Shown piece by piece: positions 19,152 through 27,966 of a stretch of 64,000 nucleotides of DNA (positions are counted from its first letter, which is position 1; each line of letters begins with the position of its first letter). The DNA comes from Flavobacterium psychrophilum. GTDB taxonomy: Bacteria; Bacteroidota; Bacteroidia; Flavobacteriales; Flavobacteriaceae. The stretch covers positions 1,426,001-1,490,000 of the forward strand of contig CP012388.1 in NCBI GenBank assembly GCA_001708385.1. Direction: 5' to 3'. A program made the position numbers and the translations under genes. Below the pieces are notes generated by a model that was given only the letters and a program-made list of their open reading frames with translations, was not told the origin of the DNA and searched no databases.

Positions 19152-20327
19152 TTAATTTTTTTTTATTTTTTTATATGTATGCATATATTCTTTTGGGGTT
19201 GTGCCTGTGATATTTTTGAAATGACGGTTAAATGATACCTTAGAGTTAAATCCACAGTTAAAAGCGATCTGCTCAATAGAAAGAGACACACGTCGATCCT
19301 GTAAGAGAGTACAGGCATATTCTATTCTGAACTTGTTAATATATTGATTAAAGTTTTCACCCAAGTGAACATTAAATAGCTGTGTTAAATGATGCATTGG
19401 CATTCTCATTTTCTTTGCTAATATCTCTAAAGTAAGTTCGTTATCCAGATATACTTTGTCAACAGCTATCAAATTATTTAATTTAGCCTTATAATCATCT
19501 AACGCTACAGTAGACAAAGCAGACTTATTATACTTTTGTGTCTGCTGAACACTTTGTGCAATTTCTAACTCTGTTTCGAGTTCAGAATTCATTTGTATAT
19601 TATCCTGTTCACGCTTTGTGCTGAAAGATTCGATTTCAACAACTTGTAGAGACTGCACAACACTAGTACTATTCACAATATTATTTATTGTAAATGTAAA
19701 AGCAAATATAACCGACATGAAAACACCTGTATAAATGACAATGGAAGGAAGTGTGATTTTTATAAATTCGGCGTTGATATCGTTGGATAAAAGAATGACT
19801 AAGAAAACAACAACCATTACTATTAGAGAATAGCCGGATGTTTTTATTAACTGGCGACTTTCGTTTATAAAGGCATTGCCTGCTAAGTTCCGTCTGTAAA
19901 GGAAGAACCATAGAATATACCCTGTCAGACTTATCGCAACATATGCGTATTGAACAATATAAAATGACATAAGATATTCTTCCCTAAGCGCAGAATTACT
20001 TATGATTATACTATATGGGATTAGACATATTATAAATGGTGCAAAATGAAGAATTAGCTCCTGCTTTTTAATATTTACTTCGTTAAGCGATTTACAACCT
20101 ATTAAAAAGAAAGGACCATACCCTAATACAAAAGGCAAAGAAATATCTACTGCAAGTAAATTGTCCGAAGATAAGCGTATGATAAACGCAAATATTGCAT
20201 GCAGCAACACAAAGACGAGATAGGCATTACATACTTTATTAAATAAGGATGAATAACCTTTTTTCCATCCGGCATAAAGCGTAGCAAAGGTTAGTATTAT
20301 AATACTGCATAAAATAAATTCTGGCAT
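19152..20327 (-). CDS. Membrane-anchored AraC-family transcriptional regulator
   Basis: This 391-aa protein has about seven hydrophobic segments over residues 1-220, a short charged linker (about 225-285), and a C-terminal AraC-type double helix-turn-helix (about 290-388). The HTH region contains LTLEILAKKMRMP and the family signature IAFNCGFNSKVSFNRHFKNITG followed by TPKEY. This architecture is common in Bacteroidota and suggests that a membrane-borne signal controls DNA binding. The stop of the upstream paralogue (20339) is 11 nt from this start, so they are very likely co-transcribed. The target genes are unknown; the adhesin cluster downstream is a candidate by position only. Confidence 0.85.
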   Translation of the reverse strand: MPEFILCSIIILTFATLYAGWKKGYSSLFNKVCNAYLVFVLLHAIFAFIIRLSSDNLLAVDISLPFVLGYGPFFLIGCKSLNEVNIKKQELILHFAPFIICLIPYSIIISNSALREEYLMSFYIVQYAYVAISLTGYILWFFLYRRNLAGNAFINESRQLIKTSGYSLIVMVVVFLVILLSNDINAEFIKITLPSIVIYTGVFMSVIFAFTFTINNIVNSTSVVQSLQVVEIESFSTKREQDNIQMNSELETELEIAQSVQQTQKYNKSALSTVALDDYKAKLNNLIAVDKVYLDNELTLEILAKKMRMPMHHLTQLFNVHLGENFNQYINKFRIEYACTLLQDRRVSLSIEQIAFNCGFNSKVSFNRHFKNITGTTPKEYMHTYKKIKKN

Positions 20328-20338
20328 TTCTTATTTAC

Positions 20339-21304
20339 TTAAGGTAATTGGTTAGCGTCTGTTCTATATTGTGAAGGTGCAAACCCTGTTACTTCTTTAA
20401 AATATTTATTAAGACTGGTCTTACTATTAAACCCACATTCATAAGCAAGTGTTTCAATAGTTACGATATTGTCTTCCGCTAGCCTTTTCTTAGCGTAATC
20501 AACTCTGTATTCTGCTATAAGCTGGTAAAAACTTTTACCAAGATACGTATTAAGAAAATTAGACAAGTGATGCTTTGGTATGTTTGTCTTTTCAGCAAGC
20601 ATTTCCAGTGAAATTGCAGAATTAAGGTACAGCTGATTGCTTTCCAGAGTAAGCTTGAGCGCAAGTATTACTTCATCAGAGGTTTTGTCTCCATAAATAC
20701 TATCGCGCTGTGGCAAATCAGGTTTTTTCACCTGTAATGAATGGTCTTGATCATTAAAAAGGTAAAACACGATAACTGCAGCCAGAATTAAAGGAAAGAT
20801 AAAAAGAAAATCCTGAATCTTCAACGCAAGCGTTAAAACATTTATCTTTTGTAATCCCGAAAAAATGAGACCTGTAGCATACCAAATAGAAATATAACTT
20901 AAAAGAAAGAGTATTTTTCTTTGAGATGCTTCCGGTATAGTTTTTTTTACGTCGATTAACAATACAAAACCATAAATCAATAATGAAAGTGGTATAATAA
21001 TATAATATTCTATATACACAAATCGGGTTAACCCATATGCCCATGAAATAGAAAACTCAATGCCAAAAAAAGTTAATACATATATAAATAATAAAACTAA
21101 AAATGGGATGATATGCAGATATGAAAACGAAAGTGACTCACCTTTTGCACTTTTAAATGAAAGGTAAAGTAAAGGCCCATAAATTATACCAAAAGGCATG
21201 GCAATACTACACAAAAGTGAAATTGTATGAGCGAGGCCAAAAGCGAAGTGAATTGCTAAACTTCTTTTAAAATCCTTTTCAGGCACTATTTCTTTCAGCA
21301 TCAA
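20339..21304 (-). CDS. Membrane-anchored AraC-family transcriptional regulator (paralogue)
   Basis: This 321-aa protein has the same layout as its downstream neighbour: hydrophobic segments over about residues 15-195, then an AraC HTH domain (about 215-315) with ISLEMLAEKTNIP and ECGFNSKTSLNKYFKEVTG followed by APSQY. It is shorter than the neighbour because the membrane part and linker are reduced. It is the first gene of a two-gene regulator operon, transcribed divergently from the histidine kinase gene at 21461. The 156-nt intergenic region contains a perfect palindrome (21395-21416), a good candidate for an autoregulatory site of this protein or of the pair. Confidence 0.85.
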   Translation of the reverse strand: MMLKEIVPEKDFKRSLAIHFAFGLAHTISLLCSIAMPFGIIYGPLLYLSFKSAKGESLSFSYLHIIPFLVLLFIYVLTFFGIEFSISWAYGLTRFVYIEYYIIIPLSLLIYGFVLLIDVKKTIPEASQRKILFLLSYISIWYATGLIFSGLQKINVLTLALKIQDFLFIFPLILAAVIVFYLFNDQDHSLQVKKPDLPQRDSIYGDKTSDEVILALKLTLESNQLYLNSAISLEMLAEKTNIPKHHLSNFLNTYLGKSFYQLIAEYRVDYAKKRLAEDNIVTIETLAYECGFNSKTSLNKYFKEVTGFAPSQYRTDANQLP

Positions 21305-21394
21305 TCATTAGTAATTTATTTAATTATTTGGCATTTCTGGGCACACAAAGGTATTCATTCGACAAATATTTAACTATAGATTTATTGTACATTC

Positions 21395-21416
21395 TTTGTA
21401 GAATTAATTCTACAAA
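21395..21416. promoter_or_regulatory. Perfect 22-bp palindrome, candidate operator
   Basis: The half-site TTTGTAGAATT is followed immediately by its exact reverse complement, with no spacer. It lies between the divergent AraC-type gene (start 21304) and histidine kinase gene (start 21461), 14 bp upstream of a TATATTTG element for the kinase gene. There is no U-tract, so it does not look like a terminator. A dimeric regulator binding here could control both genes. Confidence 0.55.
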
Positions 21417-21429
21417 ACAATCCTTTTAT

Positions 21430-21437
21430 TATATTTG
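21430..21437 (+). promoter_or_regulatory. Putative -7 promoter element of the histidine kinase gene
   Basis: TATATTTG matches the Bacteroidota -7 consensus TAnnTTTG and lies 23 nt upstream of the kinase ATG. No TTTG is visible at the expected -33 spacing, so recognition may need an activator, possibly at the nearby palindrome. Confidence 0.4.
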
Positions 21438-21460
21438 GCATAGAACTCCCCCATAAATTA

Positions 21461-24400
21461 ATGATTTCTTACTTCAAATCTCTCCTTATAACAGCATTTT
21501 TGTTGCTTACTGGCAGCAGCGTAAGCTATTCCCAAAATAAGTACCATGCAGTATGGTATTCTTCAGACAGTAATCACTTACCTCAGAACAGCGTAAAATC
21601 TATCGTTCCTGATAAATACGGTTTTATATGGATTGCAACTGAAAATGGAGTGGTTCGTTACGATGGATTAAATTTTAGGGCTTTTACTATAGAAAACACT
21701 AAAGGTATTACCTCTAACAGGATGCTTTTATTCGACGGAAGTATCGAAAAAGACAGCATCATTATATTAAATGAACATGATGAGACATTATTAATCCAAA
21801 AAAGAACAGTTAAAAGCATTAACTCTGTTACAAGGCCTGAAAAAGATTTAAAAAATATAAATAAAAACTCTTATTTATTATACCCCGGATACCGTTATAC
21901 CATAAAAGAGAAACCTTTTGGCATAACTGCCGGCAATGAAACCTATATATTTGGAAATGATAGCTTACGAATATATAATAGGCCGCTATCACTAAGAAAG
22001 CAACTGCCTTACACTTCTAAAGATTCTGCACAGTTTTTTGTCTGCTGCGGATTGTTGTACACGCTTGCAGGCAACAACGATTACATTCAGATCCCTGAAC
22101 AAAATAACGTCAGCAAAAAATTTGACCGCAACTTTTCTAAGCACAAAAGAATATACAATAATATACTGGCGCAACAGTCATTTATATACTCCGGTAAAGA
22201 ACTATTTTTTATAAAAAGGAAAAACGGAGTGATAACTACAAAATCTATCTATAAAGGTTTTGATTTTACAGCTAACAATATCATATCATTATACTACGAT
22301 GAAAAAAATGAGGTTTTATTTCTTGGAAGCACCAATAAAGGCCTTTTAATAGTGAAACCAAAAGATTTCAGGCAGAATTCTACATCTTACTACCACAGCG
22401 CAGGCACAGATGATGTATATTATGCTTTGGCTGCATATTCAAAAAATAGTATTGTCGCTTCTACAGGTGAAATTTTTAAGACAGATAATACAACAGGTCT
22501 GCTTCCTACCGGAGCATACACCGATAAGTACTTTATCATTGTAGATAATAATGGCGATATTTGGACCAAAACTGGAGATGAGCTATATCGGTACCATAAA
22601 AAGAGTAATTACGCTACATCCGATAAATGGATAATGCGAAATCCGTTATGTTCACTTTCAAAAGGGATTGACGGAACGATATGGATTGGTCTTTTTAACG
22701 ACAAGGGGAAAAAGGGTGGTTTTCTCTACAAAATAGTACCAAATGAAGTATACCCATCACCAAAACTGGTTATGGAACTTGAATTTGCGCCTTCTGAACT
22801 GACCGAAACCAACAATGGTTTTATTTGGGCGGGTTCCTGGAAAGGACTTTACAAAATCTATCCTGAAAAACACAGTTACGAAAAAATAAAAGGTGTGCCC
22901 AACACACACGTTCGCAATATTTATTCACCTTCGACAGACGAAGCATGGATATGCACCTACGGCAAAGGCTTGTATTTATACAAAAACGGCAAAACTTCAA
23001 AATTACCTATCGATAACAGCCAGCATCTGCTTACTCCCCACTGCATAATCGAAGACAAGTCTGGTTTGCTATGGATAACTACCAATAAAGGCTTATTCGC
23101 TATTAAAAAGCAGGATCTTTATGATTATACAAATCACAAAAGAGAGAAAGTATACTATCATCTGTTTAAAAAGAACGCCGGGTTTACCAATAACGAATTC
23201 AACGGCGGCTGTAAGCCTTGCGGTGTTTTTCTCGAAGATGGAACACTATTTTTTCCGTCGATGGATGGAGTTGTATATTACAATCCGGATTCAGTAAAGA
23301 AGCGATTACCAAATAATGATATCTATATTGATCAGATCGTAGTTGACGGAAAAATTCATGAGACAAAAGACACCCTTGTAATAGACCGGAAATTTGGCAG
23401 GATAAAATTCTACATCACAAGTCCTTTTTTTGGCAATTCGTACAATCAGAATATAGAAACAATGCTGGAGGGTCCCGTAACACAAGATTGGACCGCCTTG
23501 ACCGAAAACAATGTATCTTTTTCAACATTGCCACCAGGGGAATACACCTTAAAAACAAGAAAACTAAGCGGCTTTGGAAGTAATTGGATATATAAAGAAC
23601 TGAATTTTTGTATACCGCCAGCATTTTGGCAGACAGATTATTTTACCGCTGTATTTACATTACTGGGAATATTCTTGGCATACCTCATATACTTGTTGCG
23701 CATACGCTATATAAAACATAAAAATATACAACTGGAAAAACAGGTACTTGTTAAAACAGAACAGCTTCAAAATACAATCCTGGCACTCAGAAAAACAAAG
23801 GACGATTTGAGCAAACAGGTAACAAATCATAAGAAGCTCATAAAGACAATAACCCACGACATAAAAAGCCCGTTACGATTTCTTGCTATAACAGGAAGGT
23901 TTGTTTACAACAGCATAGAAAAAGCTGATAATGCGCTAAAAGAGGATATAAAAGCCATACACACCTCTTCTACACAGCTATACCATTTTGTAGATAATTT
24001 TCTAGAGTATGCAAAGGAGACGGATATAGACACTTATAAATCGGACTCCTATTTATTGCGTGAACTGGCAAATGAAAAGTCGGCCTTTTTTAAAAATATT
24101 GCTAACGCTGCCAAGACTACTATTATAAATGATATTGAGAAAGACATTGTTACCACCGTTAACAGGCATTTATTATCTATTATTATTCACAACCTACTAG
24201 ATAATGCCATTAAAAACACATTTAACGGCATTATATCTATTAGCGCGGCAAATGTTGAAAAAAACATCTCGATTATTATCAAAGATAATGGCAACGGCAT
24301 GCCGGAACAAACGGCAATGTATTATCGTGATATCCTTGAAGAAAACGATACAAATGATTTTACCCACAAGGGAATGGGGCTTTCTATGATTATTGAACTA

Positions 24401-24481
24401 CTTGCAATAATGAATGGAAAAATGACTATTAACAGTAAAGAAAATATAGGCACGACCATCATAATATTGTTTTTACAATAA
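21461..24481 (+). CDS. Sensor histidine kinase with extracellular beta-propeller and Y_Y_Y domain
   Basis: This 1006-aa protein has a signal peptide (about 1-24, VSYSQ), two-component-regulator propeller repeats over about 30-600 (YGFIWIATENGVVRYDG, NGFIWAGSW, SGLLWITTNKGL), and a Y_Y_Y-like domain (about 620-725). A single transmembrane helix (about 727-748), a coiled coil (about 750-795), and a kinase core follow. The core has the phospho-acceptor His in THDIKSPL (H799), an N-box (HNLLDNAIKN), a G1 box (DNGNGMP) and a G2 box (KGMGLSM). It has no receiver or DNA-binding domain, so it is not a hybrid one-component type, and its partner should be a separate regulator. The response regulator gene at 24484 is convergent, with only 2 nt between stops. 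The ligand is unknown. Confidence 0.92.
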   Translation: MISYFKSLLITAFLLLTGSSVSYSQNKYHAVWYSSDSNHLPQNSVKSIVPDKYGFIWIATENGVVRYDGLNFRAFTIENTKGITSNRMLLFDGSIEKDSIIILNEHDETLLIQKRTVKSINSVTRPEKDLKNINKNSYLLYPGYRYTIKEKPFGITAGNETYIFGNDSLRIYNRPLSLRKQLPYTSKDSAQFFVCCGLLYTLAGNNDYIQIPEQNNVSKKFDRNFSKHKRIYNNILAQQSFIYSGKELFFIKRKNGVITTKSIYKGFDFTANNIISLYYDEKNEVLFLGSTNKGLLIVKPKDFRQNSTSYYHSAGTDDVYYALAAYSKNSIVASTGEIFKTDNTTGLLPTGAYTDKYFIIVDNNGDIWTKTGDELYRYHKKSNYATSDKWIMRNPLCSLSKGIDGTIWIGLFNDKGKKGGFLYKIVPNEVYPSPKLVMELEFAPSELTETNNGFIWAGSWKGLYKIYPEKHSYEKIKGVPNTHVRNIYSPSTDEAWICTYGKGLYLYKNGKTSKLPIDNSQHLLTPHCIIEDKSGLLWITTNKGLFAIKKQDLYDYTNHKREKVYYHLFKKNAGFTNNEFNGGCKPCGVFLEDGTLFFPSMDGVVYYNPDSVKKRLPNNDIYIDQIVVDGKIHETKDTLVIDRKFGRIKFYITSPFFGNSYNQNIETMLEGPVTQDWTALTENNVSFSTLPPGEYTLKTRKLSGFGSNWIYKELNFCIPPAFWQTDYFTAVFTLLGIFLAYLIYLLRIRYIKHKNIQLEKQVLVKTEQLQNTILALRKTKDDLSKQVTNHKKLIKTITHDIKSPLRFLAITGRFVYNSIEKADNALKEDIKAIHTSSTQLYHFVDNFLEYAKETDIDTYKSDSYLLRELANEKSAFFKNIANAAKTTIINDIEKDIVTTVNRHLLSIIIHNLLDNAIKNTFNGIISISAANVEKNISIIIKDNGNGMPEQTAMYYRDILEENDTNDFTHKGMGLSMIIELLAIMNGKMTINSKENIGTTIIILFLQ

Positions 24482-24483
24482 GT

Positions 24484-25110
24484 TTAATTATTGGCATGAA
24501 GTCTGTATTTCTCGGCAAGGGAAACAACATTACTTACTCCCAGTTTCTCAAATATCCTACTTTTATACGTACTCACGGTAGACATGCGTATGTTTAGCTT
24601 ATTGGCTATTTCAAGATTTCCTTCCCCGTTTACCAGAAGTAGTGTAATTTCCATTTCCCTGTTAGAAAGCAGAAAAAAAGGGTTGTCATACAACATAGCA
24701 TCCGGATGCTGGGCCAGCATATTTTTTATGGTATCGCCAATATATAGCTCTCCGTTGAGTATGGTACTTACGGCCTCGATAATTTTCTCCTCAGAGCTCA
24801 GTTTATTCAGATAACCGTCTGCACCAGCCTGTATATAACGAAGGGCATATTGGTCTTCATCATAAGCAGAAAAAACAAGTATTTTTACTTTTAGCTGTAT
24901 GGCTCTTATCTTATTAATCATGCTAACACTGTTACCACCGGGTAAATTGATATCTAATAGTAGTAAATCAAACTGTTCACGGTTTAGCATATCCAGCGTA
25001 CTATTAAAAGTATCAACTTGGATTACCTTCATATCAGTGAAAAATTCACGTAATATAAGAGATACTCCCTGTCGCACCACACTATGATCATCCGCAATTA
25101 AAATTTTCAT
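24484..25110 (-). CDS. NarL/FixJ-type response regulator
   Basis: This 208-aa protein has an N-terminal receiver domain (about 1-120) with the acidic pair D7-D8, phospho-acceptor D53 in LLLLDINLPGG, and a conserved Lys near KLSSEEK. The C-terminal LuxR-type helix-turn-helix (about 145-205) contains LSNREMEI, IANKLNI and STVSTYKSRIFEKLGV. It is the probable partner of the kinase at 21461-24481, although it is encoded on the opposite strand. The two genes end tail to tail 2 nt apart with no terminator between them, so their transcripts probably overlap. This pairing is inferred from adjacency. Confidence 0.92.
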   Translation of the reverse strand: MKILIADDHSVVRQGVSLILREFFTDMKVIQVDTFNSTLDMLNREQFDLLLLDINLPGGNSVSMINKIRAIQLKVKILVFSAYDEDQYALRYIQAGADGYLNKLSSEEKIIEAVSTILNGELYIGDTIKNMLAQHPDAMLYDNPFFLLSNREMEITLLLVNGEGNLEIANKLNIRMSTVSTYKSRIFEKLGVSNVVSLAEKYRLHANN

Positions 25111-25387
25111 TTTTAATCGATTTATAATAAAATTAGAATCTTAAAGATAAGCAGAATTTAAAAAAACACAAGCACGTCTGCCAATAAGGCTGCCAATTAC
25201 AGATTCAGAATATAAAACAAAGACTACAATATACTAGTTAGCAATACATTTACGAAACGTGAAACTTTTGTTAAATCTTAATGATGCAAAAACACGAAAT
25301 GCAATTATTTTTTAGAAGATTATAATCCTAAAGATACTTTTCTTACATTTAATAAAACTATGATAACAATAAGATACAAATACAATT

Positions 25388-26269
25388 ATGGCATATACAG
25401 ATAGAATGCTTCGTGATAATGCACTACAGGACAAGGTTATTGTAGTTACAGGCGGCGGAAGCGGACTGGGAAAATCTATGACTAAGTACTTCATGGAACT
25501 TGGTGCTAAAGTAGCTATTACATCCCGCGACTTGGACAAGCTTAAAACTACTGCGGCAGAACTGGAACAGGAAACAGGAGGCAAATGCCTTGCTGTTCAA
25601 TGTGATGTTCGTCACTACGACCAAGTAGAAAATATGCTGGCAGAGGTATTGGCTGCCTACGGTAGAGCCGATGTACTACTTAATAATGCAGCCGGTAATT
25701 TTATATCACCTACAGAGCGTCTTTCTGCAAATGCTTTTGACACTGTAATAGATATAGTACTTAAAGGCTCTAAAAACTGCACCCTTGCTTTTGGAAAGCA
25801 CTGGATAGACACCAAACAGGAAAAATCTACCATACTTAATATTGTTACTACATATGCATGGACAGGATCTGCCTATGTCGTGCCGAGTGCCACGGCAAAA
25901 GCGGGTGTGCTTGCAATGACGCGAAGCCTTGCTGTAGAATGGGCAAAATACGGAATACGCAGTAATGCAATTGCACCCGGCCCCTTCCCTACTAAAGGTG
26001 CATGGGACAGGCTTTTACCAGGCGATTTAAAGGAGAAATTCGATCTTGCTAAGAAAGTACCGCTTAAGCGTGTAGGCGACCATCAGGAACTTGCAAATAT
26101 TGCAGCCTACCTTGTTTCAGATTTTTCGGCATATGTAAATGGAGAAGTCATTACGATAGACGGAGGAGAATGGTTAAAGGGTGCAGGACAGTTTAACCTT
26201 CTGGAAGATATACCCGAAGAAATGTGGGACATGCTTGAAGAAATGATAAAAGCTAAGAAAAATAAGTAA
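25388..26269 (+). CDS. 2,4-dienoyl-CoA reductase-like SDR oxidoreductase
   Basis: This 293-aa short-chain dehydrogenase has the NAD(P)-binding TGGGSGLGK motif (about residues 21-29) and the NNAAGNF segment. Its active-site region reads YVVPSATAKAG, where Ser and Lys are spaced as in mitochondrial 2,4-dienoyl-CoA reductases rather than in the classical YxxxK form. That supports NADPH-dependent reduction of polyunsaturated enoyl-CoA intermediates in fatty-acid oxidation. The C-terminal segment INGGEWLKGAG-like (TIDGGEWL) is also typical. The gene is monocistronic, with a strong terminator at 26289. Its substrate is inferred from the motif; other SDR activities cannot be excluded. Confidence 0.85.
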   Translation: MAYTDRMLRDNALQDKVIVVTGGGSGLGKSMTKYFMELGAKVAITSRDLDKLKTTAAELEQETGGKCLAVQCDVRHYDQVENMLAEVLAAYGRADVLLNNAAGNFISPTERLSANAFDTVIDIVLKGSKNCTLAFGKHWIDTKQEKSTILNIVTTYAWTGSAYVVPSATAKAGVLAMTRSLAVEWAKYGIRSNAIAPGPFPTKGAWDRLLPGDLKEKFDLAKKVPLKRVGDHQELANIAAYLVSDFSAYVNGEVITIDGGEWLKGAGQFNLLEDIPEEMWDMLEEMIKAKKNK

Positions 26270-26288
26270 TCCAAAAAGGATAATCTGT

Positions 26289-26333
26289 ATTCCATCGGCA
26301 TAATTTTGATTATACCGATGGAATATTTTTTTT
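26289..26333 (+). terminator. Rho-independent terminator after the SDR gene
   Basis: ATTCCATCGGCATAAT pairs with ATTATACCGATGGAAT (one bulge) around a TTTG loop and is followed by a run of T. It lies 20 nt after the SDR stop. Confidence 0.85.
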
Positions 26334-26484
26334 AAACATCTTAAACCAAAGGCAGTAAAACTAAAATATCTCCAATAAAACAAACGCGATAATAAATAAT
26401 ATTCAACAAAACTGTTATTTGAAAGTAATCCTCACACAAATATCATTTTCAGCTATTTATTTAGACTTAGTATAAATTAATTTC

Positions 26485-26492
26485 TATATTTG
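26485..26492 (+). promoter_or_regulatory. Putative -7 promoter element of the HmuY-like gene
   Basis: TATATTTG matches TAnnTTTG and lies 39 nt upstream of the ATG. A weak TTTA-like element is near the -33 position. Confidence 0.45.
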
Positions 26493-26531
26493 CCTTGAAA
26501 TTTTATTCTTAATAAATCTAAATAAAACACC

Positions 26532-27830
26532 ATGAAGAAAAATTTACTTTTAGTAGCTTCTTTATTTGCCGGTTTTTTTGCATCTGCGCAGGAAGTTGAT
26601 GCAAATGGCTACACAACTGTAGCGGTGGATATGCTACCAAACTACGCTAACCAGGTATTCTACAAACTTTCTACCAACACGCAAACTCCGGTTGCTGCCG
26701 CAAGCTGGGATATTGCTTTCTACAAGGCAGAAGGTGGACAAAAAAGTCTTGGTGCTATCCGTACTAATGATCAAAAAGTTACTGCGCTATACGAATCTGG
26801 AGTTGCATCAACATATGCTACTACAAACGTTGCAAATGTAGCACAGTGGACAAAACTTTACAATTCGGCTACATCATGGAGTACAGGGGCTTTCAATACA
26901 GCTAGCGACACATCACCATTTGGTTACAACTGGGGTGTTTACAACATGGATACGCACCATGTAGTCGGTACAAGAGTATTTGTACTTCAAACTGCTGCCG
27001 GATATACAAAACTTATCATCGAAGATCTTGACCCTGCAAACCAAGAAGTTGCTGAAGGTCCGAAAGAACCACTTTATACCATTAAATCTTCAAAATGGTC
27101 TGGTACAGAATGGTCTGCCGATGTAATATCTAAAGTAAGAATTCTTAATTCTTCAACAGCTGATGCAGCTTATTTATCTCTTGACACAAATGCACTTGTA
27201 ACTGTTGCTCCTGCTGACACTGAATGGGATTTTGTATTCACAAAATACATTGACGAAGTTACAATGGGTACAACAACTGCAATGTATAATGTAACAGGTG
27301 CTCTACACAACAAAAGTGTAAAAGTATCTGCTGTAGCAGGTGAAGTTGGAGAAACAGCTACTTTCACACCTCCAGCAGGAACTACTTATTCTGCAGACAT
27401 CAACAAAATTGGTGACAAATGGAAAGCATTCTCCGGAACTGCTTACACAATTCCAGCTAACACGTACTATATCAAATCAGGAGATAAATACTACAGGTTA
27501 TACTTCCTTTCTTTTGAAGGCCAAGGAACAGGTAAATTAAGTTTCAAATACAAAGAAATAACAGATGATATTGTAAGTGTTGAAGATTTCAACAAAACTT
27601 CTTTCAGCGTTTACCCTAACCCAACTGCAGACAAAAACGTAACAATCAGCCACAATATAGATGCTAAAGGTACAGTAAGCGTTTACACTCTTACAGGTGC
27701 TCAGGTTTCAACTGGTGAATTAAGTGCAGGTTCTCAAAACCTAAACCTTTCTTCTCTTTCAGCTGGTATCTACATCGTTAAAATTGAAGCTGGTAACCAA
27801 ACAGCTACTCAAAAACTGATCGTTCAATAA
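26532..27830 (+). CDS. HmuY-like secreted protein with T9SS type A sorting domain
   Basis: This 432-aa protein has a signal peptide (about 1-19, FFASAQ). The body (about 22-345) resembles the HmuY family: an SWDIAF strand near residue 58, a second WDFVFTKY unit near 230, and the C-terminal strand pattern YYIKSGDKYYRLYFLSF. A T9SS type A C-terminal domain follows (about 355-432): SVYPNPT, GTVSVYTLTGA, LSAGIYIVKI and QKLIVQ. HmuY proteins bind haem at the cell surface in Porphyromonas; haem binding here is only inferred. No TonB receptor gene is adjacent. The gene stands alone, flanked by a TAnnTTTG element and a strong terminator. Confidence 0.85.
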   Translation: MKKNLLLVASLFAGFFASAQEVDANGYTTVAVDMLPNYANQVFYKLSTNTQTPVAAASWDIAFYKAEGGQKSLGAIRTNDQKVTALYESGVASTYATTNVANVAQWTKLYNSATSWSTGAFNTASDTSPFGYNWGVYNMDTHHVVGTRVFVLQTAAGYTKLIIEDLDPANQEVAEGPKEPLYTIKSSKWSGTEWSADVISKVRILNSSTADAAYLSLDTNALVTVAPADTEWDFVFTKYIDEVTMGTTTAMYNVTGALHNKSVKVSAVAGEVGETATFTPPAGTTYSADINKIGDKWKAFSGTAYTIPANTYYIKSGDKYYRLYFLSFEGQGTGKLSFKYKEITDDIVSVEDFNKTSFSVYPNPTADKNVTISHNIDAKGTVSVYTLTGAQVSTGELSAGSQNLNLSSLSAGIYIVKIEAGNQTATQKLIVQ

Positions 27831-27856
27831 AGAACAAACCAATCAGCACAATCTTT

Positions 27857-27886
27857 AAGCCCTGCATAATATGCAGGGCTTTTTTA
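27857..27886 (+). terminator. Rho-independent terminator after the HmuY-like gene
   Basis: AGCCCTGCAT and ATGCAGGGCT form a perfect 10-bp stem around AAT, followed by six T. It separates the secreted-protein gene from the parA operon. Confidence 0.92.
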
Positions 27887-27966
27887 TTTGTCGTTATTGT
27901 TAACAATTTCCGTTTTCATAAACCATAAATAATTGTATTTTTACGGTTCAAAATTCACAAACATAA

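Noticed and set aside
25251..25266. ACGTGAAAC half of a parS-like site, about 2.7 kb upstream of parA
   Set aside because: Only the right half matches the parS consensus; a 9-base match is expected by chance about once in a window of this size on both strands.
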